Source: Trachythela sp. YZ-2020 (lineage: Eukaryota > Cnidaria > Anthozoa > Malacalcyonacea > Clavulariidae). Taken from it: DNA of 64,000 nt. Both the position numbers and the translations under genes were made by a program. The stretch spans positions 186,001-250,000 of the forward strand of contig JADLSH010000178.1 of NCBI GenBank assembly GCA_016169945.1, in the 5' to 3' direction. The notes below the pieces were generated by a model. That model saw nothing but the letters and a program-made list of their open reading frames with translations. It was not told where the DNA came from and did no database searches. Numbering within the stretch: the stretch's first letter is position 1; each line of letters begins with the position of its first letter. Shown one piece after another: positions 1 through 11,152 of the stretch.

Positions 1-1200
1 ACAGTAGACAATGACCAACTTTCAAATAAAAACAATAAAAATTGACAAAGTTACGGCGAAATTTGAAATGTAGCGTACGGGTCAAACTGGACTTTCAGAC
101 AAAAACAACCGGAAAAGGCCCAAAAACAAACAAAGACTGTTGGTATGGTTGTTTAAGAGACCGGAATGAATTCTCCAGGGTACAATACTCTATATAAGAT
201 ATTTTTGTCGGGACTGAAGCGCGTGGGCAAACCATATAATTATCGTCAAACTACGGCAACCGCGTGCATGCCGGGAAATTCCCGATAAATAAAAAGTCGT
301 AGTATCGAAGCGAAGCTTTACATAATAAACACACAGATAAAAAGCTAAATTTCGACCATTAGAAGTCTCTGGTAAAATGGTCTTATAAAGAAGATATTAA
401 AGATTGTTGAGTTGAACTGGAGTATGACTAGAGGTAAGTTTGGGATTAAACTTTTAGTATTTTTGATTCTGTAATGTTTAGTCGGCGAAATAGCCCACTG
501 TTAAAAAGCTTATTTTGTAAGGATTCAAATGGTGTTAATTTCATTGCCAGGGGGTAAATATTTTGCAAAGGAAATCGTACTCAAAGTGCTCTTGGGAGAA
601 CATAATTAAAATGCGACCGACCAGAAAGAGTACCGTGTCTTTTTCCGTCTGCTGATGCGAGTTTTAGCTTTTGTACTAGTAAATTGCGCATTTAAAATAC
701 TGAAAATTAGCTGGAAACTTACTTTTCACAGACGACCTTGCTTCGCCTTCGTGCCTTCGCTTTGGCCGGGTTCTCACGAAATCGTAACAAGAGAAAACGA
801 CTAAAAAAAGGAAAATGCCGTTATTGTTTACTATTTCTGTAGAACAACACTAATTGTACTACACAAACACAAAGCACAAACCTATATATATAGAGTGTAA
901 TTAATCCATTTTCAAAACTGATCTCGCACTAAAACATTGATCGAACGGCGAAGCTTTTCGAATGCCCCTAGCTCGAACGCATTCACTAAAAGCACTGCTT
1001 GATACATGGCTTTTGTTAGTTCCATGCGTGATTGGCTGAAATTGCCGCCATAAGATATTTTTATTGGCTCTTCAAGATAACACGTCATTGATGTTTTCGC
1101 TCGCTACTCTAGTTTAGGAAAATGAGTGCAAACAATGCAAAGACCAGTCGAACATAACCGGTCACGGCAGGGGCGGATGCGAGTGCATCAGTCAAACTAA
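1..1200. other. unassigned AT-rich sequence
   Basis: No coding region, recognisable repeat or RNA gene could be supported on either strand. Reading frames are short and interrupted. Confidence 0.4.
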
Positions 1201-1371
1201 CTGACATACAAATATGTATGCTAATTTATACAAAATAGTGACTATATTAAAAAATATAGCAGATCGAAGGTTACGCCAAAGTGGACACGATGTACAAAAT
1301 TTCGCCTTTCTCATGTTGTACGGTTTGTTGTCGCGAATTTATTTCGCTAAGTATGTCGTTGCTTTGTATAT

Positions 1372-1411
1372 GATGCATCCACTGAGTTGTATTTAGCTCA
1401 GTGAATGCATC
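1372..1411. repeat. 15-bp inverted repeat built on GATGCAT
   Basis: GATGCATCCACTGAG is followed after 10 bases by its complement CTCAGTGAATGCATC, with one mismatch. The GATGCA/TGCATC word recurs through 1560-1690, giving a loose palindromic cluster. No function is assigned. Confidence 0.6.
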
Positions 1412-1740
1412 ATACGTCACGTTGGGTAAGGAGTGGACACTGAGCTATATTATATTACAGTGGTGCAACAGTCCCGAGTCCTCTTGGCCGAGTTTTCCCA
1501 ACGACACGTCATCAAAACCATTGTTTTCATGTCTACGTAACGTTGGGATTTGGATGCTGACTGATGCATTTAGCCCGCAATCAAAAATACTGCATCTGAT
1601 TGATGCATTTCCTCCGCAATCAGAATAGTCAGTGAATCAGTGATGCAAGAATTTGATGCATGAGACTATGCATCAGAGTGCATGAGTATTGAGTAATCAA
1701 GAATAATGCGCGGGAGCTTTGCCCACGTTTCTCTTACATC

Positions 1741-1993
1741 ATGGCAGAACGTATGCAAATTAACTATGACCTTTCTTCGTTGTTTCGAGATAACAAGGCT
1801 GTCGAAATCGATGAAGTAAGGAAGAACTGTGAAATGAAAGCATTCTCGGTCAATTCACAAACGAAAATTTTGGATCCATTTCGAAGTGGAAAGCTTTGAT
1901 GTAAGGGATCTGGGATCTTTATTCTGAATTGCTTATCCCTGACCCTAAGCATATGACCAATGTATGGCAACGTGGAGAACTGCGGGCATTAAA
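1741..1993 (+). pseudogene. decayed first coding exon, unrecognised protein
   Basis: An ATG at 1741 opens a frame of about 53 codons (starting MAERMQINYDLSSLFRDNKA) that stops at a TGA near 1899. Coding-like sequence then continues in other frames (FDVRDLGS, then ELLIPDPKHMTNVWQRGEL). It ends at a good 5' splice site, GTAAGTG, at 1994. This is what a once-continuous exon looks like after two frameshifts. I do not recognise the family. A second piece at 3104-3193 could be its 3' exon. Chance similarity of composition to coding cannot be excluded. Confidence 0.35.
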
Positions 1994-3103
1994 GTAAGTG
2001 TTTACTTTGTATAATTGTATCAATATAAATACATATATATTATTGTGTAATATTTATCGTTGAAATTAGAACGTTTAACAATATATTTTGTCACAAACAG
2101 ACTGTGTTTGTATATGTATATAAATGCTACCAATGTGGTTATATGTAAAATACCACAGAGCAAGCCAGCAAGGTTTCATAGCAAGGGATAGTAGAATAGT
2201 ATATTACTGAGGGGTATTTAGGGATATTCGAGCGATATTCAACATGATGAATCATCACTGATAAGTATAAATCCAATTTAATGTTAAATAGATTATAAAT
2301 ATTAGATATTAAAGATTAAATATTATACTGTTGGTCAACATATTATAGAATTTGATTGTTTCCCCATCTTGCTTGAACGGGCCACATTATTTATCAGACC
2401 TCGGTGACCTGGTCACTGGCATATAAACTGTAATGTGTCTTATCTTGCTATTCTATTCTGTCTTAAATGCCAACAATATGCCATACAATTTCAGCAAAAT
2501 ATGAGAGCCTTATGACAGAAAATGTAACTTGTTAAGATGCTGGAAAGTTTTCAGCATCAATGGTTTATGTGCAAAAAATTGAGTATTGTCTTTTACCCTT
2601 TTTTTTCTGGGGGAGTGGGGGAGGGCTCTAGGATCATAGGATGTATTAACCAAGGATATATTATTATTGTTATCTTCAATGAATAAGATTACCCATGGTT
2701 GTAAGAGTACAGTAATTACAATAATTTGCAATATATGTTTCAATAGTTTAACCAATTCTATATTGAACTATTTTGAAATATTTATATACTAATTTATGCC
2801 ATTAGTCGATTTTAACATAAATTTAAATTTTGTTATAGAACCCGGTGGTGGAAATTGTTTGGAACATTTTCCGTTGAATACTTAGTTTATGCTGCTGATT
2901 TTGGAGAATACTTTACTATTGCAAATTTAACTTGATAATCAGCGTGGTCGTGTCTTGTCATTGTATTGCTTTTGGAGGTATGTATTTAAATACTCCAGAA
3001 AAATATATAAAAAATATATCAACATGTACAAATAAATTAAAATATAATTGCAACAACTATAATAATACGTTTTAATAACTTTTATACATAATACGTTTTT
3101 GAG

Positions 3104-3193
3104 CGCTATAATGAATATATTACTGAACAAAATACATTTGAACCCGCTGAATTTGAACGCGACGAGTGGCTTAAAACTATGCTGAGAAACTAA
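3104..3193 (+). pseudogene. possible terminal exon of the 1741 coding remnant
   Basis: After a TTTTTGAG acceptor-like site, 29 codons run to a TAA at 3191-3193. The sequence is acidic and helical-looking (it includes FEPAEFERDEWLKTMLRN). An AATAAA lies ~135 bases downstream, near 3328. Together with the exon-like block ending at 1993 it would make a small spliced gene or gene remnant. No homology is recognised. The downstream bases remain partly open in another frame. Confidence 0.3.
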
Positions 3194-3463
3194 ACAAAAA
3201 GAAAAGTTCTCATTCTTCGAGCTAAATGTGAATCAGATACAGTAAATAGGGACTTGGAGCTCGTTTAGAAAAATGACCAGGAACTATATTCGAAATCACG
3301 GGAATGCAAGTCTGCCTTACTATTGAAATAAATACAAGTTTGTTTTTATTAAACGAAAATTTAAATTGTAGAAATAGTTCTGAAAACAGTTAAATATAAT
3401 GTCAAGAAACACTAGCAGGATGGCGATGTTCTTGGCACATTTTAACCGTCGCCTCGGCCGCTC

Positions 3464-3530
3464 GGGTTAAAATATAAAAGTTAGTAGGTCCTACTAAGGG
3501 CGTTCGCTCGAAACGTCGAAGTTCTTATTT
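3464..3530 (+). ncRNA. degenerate hammerhead-type motif in a split Penelope-like terminal repeat
   Basis: A TATAAAAG box is followed by CTACTAA (canonical core CTGANGA), a stem-II-like segment and GCTCGAAACGTCGAAGTTC. The second half (GAAAC, GTC, then stem I 3' strand) is perfectly preserved. The first half has lost the G and C of CTGACGA. The layout matches the better copies at 25011 and 28577. The usual downstream sequence (TTGTATTTTTCAG then TAGTTTTACAC) is missing here but appears at 5615-5640, on the far side of the 2.1 kb foldback. The ribozyme is probably inactive. Confidence 0.6.
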
Positions 3531-5615
3531 AGTATAGGACCTGTAAAGGAGTTTGTATGCATTTCATTTAGGACAGATTATCTCAACTGTTTTAGGGTAA
3601 AATGACCATGGCGGTCAACATGGCATATGTGCCAAAACCCGAATCCGAGGCGAAAGTCCTGAAAATGACCACGCCCAGAAACGGCACTGTCGGCATAGCT
3701 CTAAATCCTGAACCGCCAAAGCTACAGCCTTTCTGAATTGCTTATAGTGTTTAGAATGGTTGCTTTTATGGGTGGTCACTGGAGGATGAAATTTGTCTAG
3801 GTATCATATTTTACAAGAAAATGACTATGCACCATCCCAGGTCAACTGCTAATTATGCATCAAATTACTCATTCACCTGGCAAAGTCTATGTTTTCTTAT
3901 TTCCCAAACATTTTTGTCATAGGATGAAAAAATATGCTTATTTTAATATAATTATTATAAATTTCATAAGGAATGATATTGTTTTGTTGAGATATAACAC
4001 ATTTCATTCCACTTACACGATTTCAGCCATATTTTGCCGATTTGTTTGCTTTTTATCGCCGAGCCTCGCAAGTATCATCCAAATGTTCTGCTTTAACACA
4101 ATGCTATTTGACTAAAGAATAATTCAACCAAGTTTCATCGGGTTTTGGAGTAGTGCCATGTATTTTATATTCGATTTTGTGTCCTTCGACATTTCCTCAA
4201 TTATGTAGCCATTGCAATGTCTCAGCTCGCCGCTTCTCTGCCCGATAAATGCCACTTCTTCGTACACATCTGTATTTATATTACAGTGTCCAAAAATAAT
4301 TGATTGTAGAATAGTCCCAATCGAAAAGTTGAAAGCTTTACTCCCATTTGGGAGTGAAAAACCTTCCCTCGTTCATCAAGAACGAGAATCTAAAACAAAA
4401 AGTTCAAAATAATTTGAAAATCTCGCGCAATCTTCACGAAAACCGCTCGTGGGCAACATTACAGGGGGGGGGAACATTTTCACGAATACGTTTGTTCGCG
4501 ATCACAGCAACCCAAACTCCCAAAGTAAAGTTCGTGTGTTTAACTGTTTATATGTTTTATGACAAAATAAACAAATATTCGCGTAATTTTGTATTTTTCT
4601 GGCTTCCTTTAGCTATAAAAAAGAAACCAGAGATTTACGCAATATTTTTGCACCACCCAACGTATTCGTGAAAATGTACCCCCCCCCCTGTAATGTTGCC
4701 CACGAGGAGTTTTCGTGAAGATTGCGCGAGACTTTCAAATTATTTTGAACCTTTTGTTTTAGATTCTCGTTCTTGATGAACGAGGGAAGGTTTTTCACTC
4801 CCAAATGGGAGTAAAGCTTTCAATTTTCGATTGGGACTATTCTACAATCAATTATTTTTGGATACTGTAATATAAATACAGATGTGTATGAAGAAGTGGC
4901 ATTTATCGGGCAGAGAAGCTGCGAGACATTGCAATGGCTACATAATTGAGGAAATGTCGAAGGACACAAAATCGAATATAAAATACATGGCACTACTCAA
5001 AACCTGACGAAACTTGGTTGAATTATTCTTTAGTCAACTAGCATTGTGTTAAAGTAGAAACATTTGGATGATACTTGCCAGGCTCGGCGATAAAAGCAAA
5101 CAAATCGGCAAAATATGGCTGAAATCGTGTTCTAACGGGGGTAAGTGAAATGAAATGTGTTATATCTTAACAAAACAATATCCTTCCTTATGAAATTTAT
5201 GATAATTATATTAAAATAAGCATATTTTTTCATCCTATGACAAAAATGTTTGGGAAATAAGAAAACATAGACTTTGCCAGGTGAATGAGAATTTGATGCA
5301 TAATTAGCAGTTGACCTGGGATGGTAGTCATTTTCTTAAAATATGATACCTAGACAAATCTCACCTCCAGTGACCACCCATAAAAGCAACCATTCTAAAC
5401 ACTATAAGCAATTCCAAAAGGCTGCTTTGGCGGTTCAGGATTTAGAGCTATGCCACAGTTTTCTAAGCGTGGTCATTTTCAGGACTTTCGCCCCGGATTC
5501 GGCTTTTGGCACATATGCCATGTTGACCGCCATGGTCATTTTACCCTAAAACAGTTGAGATAATCTGTCCTAAATGAAATGCATACAAACTCCTTTACAG
5601 GTCCTAGACTAATTG
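3527..5615. mobile_element. large foldback element, ~960-bp imperfect inverted arms
   Basis: The left arm (about 3527-4490) and right arm (about 4660-5615) are inverted copies around a ~170-bp spacer. Both start at the same outer sequence (AGGACCTGTAAAGGAG when read inward). Landmarks pair along the whole length: the CATGGCGGTCAACATGGC block, the CACTCCCAAATGGGAG block near the centre, and runs of 9 G and 10 C. The arms differ by scattered substitutions and small indels, so they have been separate for some time. No transposase is encoded; short frames in the arms are mirror images of each other. It sits inside a Penelope-like terminal segment. Confidence 0.85.
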
Positions 5616-5650
5616 TATTTTTCAGATAGTTTTACACAACTCAACCCCCG
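5613..5650 (+). mobile_element. displaced 3' part of the Penelope-like terminal repeat
   Basis: CTAATTGTATTTTTCAGATAG followed by TTTTACACAACTC resembles the segment that follows the hammerhead motif at 49310-49340 (TTGTTGTATTTTTCAGGTAC) and, on the minus strand, the one at 48595-48650. Its partner, the hammerhead-like motif, ends at 3530. The foldback lies exactly between them. Confidence 0.5.
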
Positions 5651-6535
5651 AATCTATACTGAATTGATGTAACGTGTACGGAAAAGAATTGAATCGATAT
5701 TGTAAGACCTACTTTCTAACAACAGTAGCTGATTGTATGACATTCCTACTGCTCCTTACGACTATATACGTTCGATTAGTATGGCGTTTACTTTGTACTG
5801 TACCAAATCAAATATTGTTGCACCAAGTAAGCGTTCTATAGACATCTAGCCCAAAATTTTGTAATTTTATTTTTTTATTATGTATATAATGTTAACATGG
5901 GCGAATCATTAAACTAAAAATGATCTGAGTCTGGTTGTCCGGACACTTCTGTTCATATTGGGACACTAAACAGTTACCAGTTTGGATGGTGAGTTGTTAG
6001 CCCATATGACCGACTAGTGTTACTTGGATACAAGTTAAAAGTATAATACAGATCCTACTACGTACAAACACTTAATTATTAATGTACTTACAGTACGGTA
6101 ATTCATACTTTCCGATAAATTTCATTTTAACAACTATATCGACTGTTATAACTATAAGTGTAAGGGCTTATAGTGCAAAACAATTTTTATTACTTAGTAT
6201 TGGAGTATACATATTTCATAACTATTGCAAATGATTATGTTGTGAAACACGGGAAAATGAATGTCAATTCAAACCTAAATTTATTAAAAATGCTTGAGAG
6301 AACTTTAACAGAGTGCATAAAACATTTAAAATTGATACAGGATACAAGTATCAAATTAAGGACTATAAGTAAAATTGTGTACAGTACAATTGAAACTCAA
6401 GTGATGGTGCAAAGTTCATGGGGATAAACTACATATTATATAAGTTTACCAACCATGTTTCAGGGGCTTTTGTAAGCTTATTGAAATGTAAGGTAATATC
6501 ACTATGCACTCCAGTAGCCTGCGTGGCAGGCGTTC
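5651..6535. other. unassigned
   Basis: An 84-codon open frame at 6173-6427 (+) has low-complexity, Lys/Leu/Ile-rich composition and no recognised domain. I see no further support for a gene. Confidence 0.3.
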
Positions 6536-6536
6536 T

Positions 6537-6664
6537 ATTTGTGGGCGAGCGAGTTTTGTTTTATAGAGAGCGAGTTTTGTTTAGAGCGCACGCGAAACGA
6601 GAAATGATTCTTGCCTTGCCTGCGCTCTAAACAAAACCCTGAACAAAACTCGCTCCCCCACAGG
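6537..6664. repeat. short foldback repeat with GAGCGAGTTTTGTT arms
   Basis: The left arm (6539-6592) contains GAGCGAGTTTTGTT twice. The right arm (6619-6662) contains the complement AACAAAACTCGCTC and CTCTAAACAAAACCC. The flank has CCTGCGTGGCAGG, itself a small palindrome. It looks like a small foldback/MITE remnant with a partly duplicated left arm. Confidence 0.55.
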
Positions 6665-7380
6665 CAAGAACTCCATGCGCGTTGGGCAATTTCACTGTTT
6701 TATTGTATTATTTTCGTACTGCACGTTGCCTGTGAACAGACGGTCTGCAAGTCGGATTTAAACTTGGATTTGAACTGAATACCTTGTCCCGGAGCTTCCC
6801 GGTCACATGGATTTTAACCTTCGCATATTAAAATTAGACAGCTTAAAATTTTTATCATCTGCCCAAAATCATTCTCTAATTTAGGAAGCCAAGAATATAC
6901 TGGGGGTGTGTGCACACGTGCAGTACAATTCTCAGCCTCGTCCCAACATGCTATAAATTTGGTTTACATTAAGTATTTATATACATGAATATAACTTGAA
7001 CTACACCTTGGAACTACACTACAATGGTGAATAGATCATATTACGCAGACCGCGGTGCCATACAACTGCGTGGCGCTGCCAAATAGTGAAATAACCAATT
7101 TGATTCAGTCTATATAAATATTTCGATACCAAGATCTTAGGTGATGCAAAAAATAAACAAAATGTAATAAACACAACCAATTAATCTGAGTTTACTAAAG
7201 CTTTTGACCGCAGAAATATGTTAATTGCTGCCGAGCCTCAGCGAGGCAGCACACTATTGTTGACGTGCTAATGTTTCTCCAGAGATCACTCGACCCAGTC
7301 GTCTGTATTGTCGAGATTTTGTGTCTGTCCGGATGTCGCATTTCCGGGGAATATATAGGCTCATTAGTACATTTTTTAAA
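6665..7380. other. unassigned
   Basis: No supported gene or repeat. Short open frames here lack recognisable domains. Confidence 0.3.
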
Positions 7381-7419
7381 TGAGGGGGTGTACGAACATT
7401 TACGAATACGCCACTGTAT

Positions 7420-8930
7420 TGCGCACGCGTGGTCTTTTCCATGTGCTCAAGATTTTAAGGAAGCAAACATACCAAAAATTTTATGAAAAAATACAGGTAA
7501 GGATGCCTTTATTTATTTCTGCTGATATACATCAAGGTGGTGAGCTTTTTAGTGTTCATTCTAGAGGCAAGTAATGTGCTTGTATGAGTTTATCGCCGCT
7601 TATTACAATTATTATAATCCTAGACCCAAATGTAGAATATTTGTATATAGAAAACTTACCTACAGTTGTTAGTGTTTCATGTTGCACGAACATGTCAAGT
7701 GACTTTTTTTACAAGGTTTGTCAATCTCGGATCGACCCAATTAAAATATCGCATGTACAGGCAAAAACAACTGCATCACCTGTGATGATGAAAAATAGTG
7801 ATTTACCCATTGTTGTGGAGCCCTTTGAAGCACAAAATAACGTACATGTAATTGGATTGAATAGCATTGAATTGCATTGAATAGCATTGAATTGCTTACA
7901 CAGGCAAAAGCACCAACATCACCTATGACGGTCACAGATATTGATCTACCCATTGTGGTAGAGCCCATTGTGGTAAAGCCCATTGAAGCACAAAGTAACA
8001 TTGATCTGCCCATTCTGGTAGAGCCCGTTGAGGCACAAAGTAACATTGATCTACCCATTGACATTGTGGTAGAGCCCGTTGAGGCACAAAGGTAATTGAT
8101 CTGCACATTGACATTGTGGTAGAGCAAGTTGAGGCACAAAGTAACATTGATCTGCCTATTGTGGTAGAGCCTGTTGAAGCACAAAATAATATCGATCTAC
8201 CCATTGTGGTAAAGCCCATTGAGATCTACCCAATTGTGGTAGAGCCGTTGAGTCACAAAGTAACATTGATCTACCCATTGTGGTAGAGCCCATTGAGGCA
8301 CAAAATAACACTGGTCTACCCATTGTCGTAGAGATCATTGAGGCTCCAGGTAACATTTATCTGCCCATTGTGGTGGAGCCCGTTGAGGCACAAAATATCA
8401 TTGACCTATACCCATTGTGGTAGAGCCCATTGAGACACAAAGTAGCATTGATCTACCCATTGTCGTGGAGTCCATTGAGGCACAAAGTAACATTGATCTA
8501 CCTATTGTCGTATAGCCCATTGAGGCACAAAGTAACATTGATCTGCCTGATGAGGCAGAAGATATATACCAAAGTTGGTACTGTATATAAAGTTTGGAAA
8601 AGAACTTCAAGGTCTTGCTACGACTGATCGAGAGATTGAGTCTCACTACTGATACTCACACAGCACTTTTTAATACTTTTTTAAATGATAGTTATGCTAT
8701 TTTAATATTAGAAGGCTATATGATGGCCTTAGTAAAGCAAACAGATAATTTCTATCTATTTGACTCACATACCAGAGCCAGATCCTAATGCCATAGCTGT
8801 TGTCTTACTGATATTATAAAGTTGGAGCAATATTGGTATTCTTTGTCAATAGAATTACATACCAATTCATTTGAAATTGTACCTGTGCAAGTAAATAGAT
8901 GCAAAACGTCCGATCGAAAAACTAAAGTAT
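7420..8930 (+). pseudogene. Helitron N-terminal cysteine-protease-like (OTU/C76-type) region, split by a minisatellite
   Basis: The first half (about 7500-7740) reads IHQGGELFSVHSRGK, a broken codon, then CACMSLSPLI, resembling the HQG...GxQC...NSLxAL start of the cysteine-protease-like domain found upstream of Rep in some invertebrate Helitrons. The second half (about 8590-8930) contains FYLFDSHTRARS, matching the FDSHSR His motif of that fold. The Cys and His motifs are separated by a block of ~13 DLPIVVEP repeats. Several stops and frameshifts show the gene is dead. It is followed in the same direction by zinc-finger and Rep regions, which supports one original protein. The assignment rests on motif recognition alone. 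Confidence 0.55.
7800..8560 (+). repeat. 45-bp minisatellite inside the Helitron coding region (15-residue unit)
   Basis: About 13 units of ~45 bp (consensus ATTGATCTACCCATTGTGGT, then AGAGCCCATTGAGGCACAAA, then GTAAC) run head to tail, for example from 8000, 8146, 8266, 8311, 8356, 8446 and 8491. The unit is a multiple of three and encodes about NIDLPIVVEPIEAQS. Some units carry 6-bp insertions (ACATTG) that also keep frame; others are broken. Minus-strand open frames over this block are shadows of the array. A 19-bp repeat (ATTGAATAGCATTGAATTGC) precedes it at 7858-7900. Confidence 0.9.
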
Positions 8931-9045
8931 AAATGATCGAGAATACCAGAAAAAAAGACGTTCAGGAGAAACTGAAGGTGATAAACAAGCTACACTTAAC
9001 AAAACTAGTGAGTCAAAAAGAGAAAGCAAGCAGTGGAAACTTGCA

Positions 9046-9960
9046 GTGAGAGACAAACTAGACTTGAGAAAGATAGACTGTCTTAAAAAAAACAGGCAAA
9101 AAGAGTGTCACAGCCCTCAACATGAAATAAGCCAACATGATTATTTAAATTTGTTTGACATCACCAATAATCGTGATATTGAAGCGCAATGTTGGGCAAA
9201 AGCTAACATTAGTAAGTTTCATAAATCTGTGCAATATTTTGTTAGTCAGTGTACAGTTTGTCAGGAGGCACGGCCATTGAAATGTAAACCAAGGACATCT
9301 TATGTGTGTTCGCGATGCTCTAGGGATAAAAAATCTCCTAAACATTTTCTTGTGAAAACTCGATGATACCTTCACATGTTCCAGATCAATAAATTACAAA
9401 ACTTAACTCAGAATGAGGAAATGTTAATTGCTTATGCTTTGCCAATCATGCAAGTTTATATTAAACCTGGTGGTCAACGAGGTTATTCGGGGCAATGTAT
9501 TAACTTACCACAAAATCTCACCGAACTCGCCACATCTTTGGAAAAATATCTTAACGATATGGCTGTTATTATTGTCAAGGTAAAAGGTAGAGACAACACA
9601 TTCAGAGATGTGACAGTGCAAAGTGCACAATGCTTTAGTCTGGCTTATAAACAATAATCCGCATTATTCTGAATTAACAATTAATGAAGATGCATTAAAT
9701 TCAACACCTGAAAATGGTGTACCACCAGATCTAATGACTGTTGAAAGTGATGATGATATAGTCTCAGATAATTTTTCGCCTGACGCAGGTCCTCATACTG
9801 ATAACCCCTCAGAGGATATTGTTTATAACTCTACTAAAACGAGTAGTTTTTTACCTGTTGGTGAACAACAACTGATAATTGAAGCTGTTAGAAATCAGCT
9901 TTCTGAAAATGAGCCAATGCAACGGCCCTCAGTTGAAAATGAACCATTATGAGTATCAAG
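9046..9960 (+). pseudogene. Helitron Rep upstream region: zinc finger plus DUF6570-like domain
   Basis: A Cys-rich segment (CTVCQEARPLKC, then YVCSRCSRDKKSPKHF) is followed in a shifted frame by IPSHVPDQ and [20 protein letters not shown], then [20 protein letters not shown]. This order matches the region just N-terminal to the Helitron-like N domain in invertebrate Helitrons (DUF6570-type). Frames change at ~9365 and ~9640. The tail (9640-9950) is acidic linker (ESDDDIVSDN), as expected between the domains. It is a decayed copy of a transposon protein, not a host gene. Confidence 0.7.
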
Positions 9961-11152
9961 TATCACATCTGGTCATAATGGCTTTCCCAATACTATTTCC
10001 AGATAGAAAAGGTGATCGTACTAACCAAGGACTTTTAAGAGATGTCCCTCTTCCGGTACGAATAAAGCATCTTTCAAAGTTTGCTTAAATTATTGATGGT
10101 CAATGGGTCTATCGTTTTGCCAACCATCCCAGATTTTCTCACTGGGCTTTTAATATGATTCAAAGAAAACGAATCTTACAGCAAAGTTGGATATTCCTTA
10201 GACAAAACCCAAGTGAAGCACATCTCACCATTGATGAACTGCGAGAAATGGCTGCCAGTAACAGTGCTAATGTATTTATGTCTGAAGTATCTAGATATGT
10301 CGGCAATATTGCTGGTACTATTGCTTACTGGAATAGAGTAAGAGAGGAAATCAAAGCTATTATAACTAGTGTTGGAGCATCAACATTATTTTTCACTCTT
10401 TCCTCTGCAGATATGCATTGGCCTGAATACCACGTTTTATTTAAAGCTGGTACTGACTGTGAAACTGGAAAATCCACCAGTGATGTATTAAAGAGGACAA
10501 AATATTATTAACAATCCCAATATTGTAGATTGGGGTTTCACCCAAAGATTGGTAAGTTTTGTAAAACAATGGCTATATTAAACATTTAGTGCAAAATGGC
10601 ACTGGTTTAGATATGAATACCACTGTAAAGGTAGTATCCATTGTCACGGTACTGCTAAACTAAACAATGACCCAGGTTTGTGTCAACTTACTCAGACTGC
10701 TTTGAAAGGTTTCTCAGCACAAAAATTTAAAGACGAGAATGATTGTTCTGATACAACAGAATTAGACCATCATATTGAAGCTGGTCAGAAAGCAGCTGAA
10801 ACAGTTTGCCTGTATGTTGATTGCCTATTATCCACTGTCAATCCAACCAACCGGATGAGGACATGTAGATAAGACCTGAAACTCATCCACGACAAAGAAG
10901 TCATCATGACATTCCTGAACATGACAAACAATCAGATTATGTAGATCTGTTAAATATGCTTCAACGACACACTCGTTCTAGCACAAGCTAATGCCTTAGG
11001 AAAAAGTCAAATAAAACAGAATTAAAAGAAAATCACACTTCAGGTGATAATGGACATTATAGAGCTAAAATGGTTCCAAAACGAAACGATTGTAGCCTTA
11101 ATAACCACCAACATCTCCAACTCCAAGGATGGAGAGCTAACTGTTATATCGA
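9961..11152 (+). pseudogene. Helitron Rep: Helitron-like N domain and HUH motif, truncated before the helicase
   Basis: 10090-10510 encodes FSHWALNMIQRKRILQQS and later TLFFTLSSADMHWPEYHVLF, characteristic of the Helitron-like N domain. At ~10600-10700 a frame reads [16 protein letters not shown] and [20 protein letters not shown] is the HUH metal-binding motif of rolling-circle Rep. Downstream (10870-11150) come the usual HDIPEHDKQSDYVDLLNML and GWRANC stretches. Stops and frameshifts occur at ~10510, ~10870 and ~10990. The sequence ends abruptly at the 68-bp minisatellite, so the catalytic Tyr region and PIF1 helicase are absent. Confidence 0.8.

Noticed and set aside
4212..4804. MGVKNLPSFIKNENLKQKV frames in both foldback arms as a conserved protein
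   Set aside because: They are mirror copies of the same arm sequence and show no coding signature beyond being open.
3527..5615. Foldback as an assembly mirror artefact
   Set aside because: The arms differ by many scattered substitutions and indels and the spacer is unique, so a simple read mirror does not explain it.
7741..8646. Minus-strand and alternate-frame ORFs over the 45-bp array
   Set aside because: They are shadows of the repeat. The plus frame continuous with the protease-like domain is the meaningful one.
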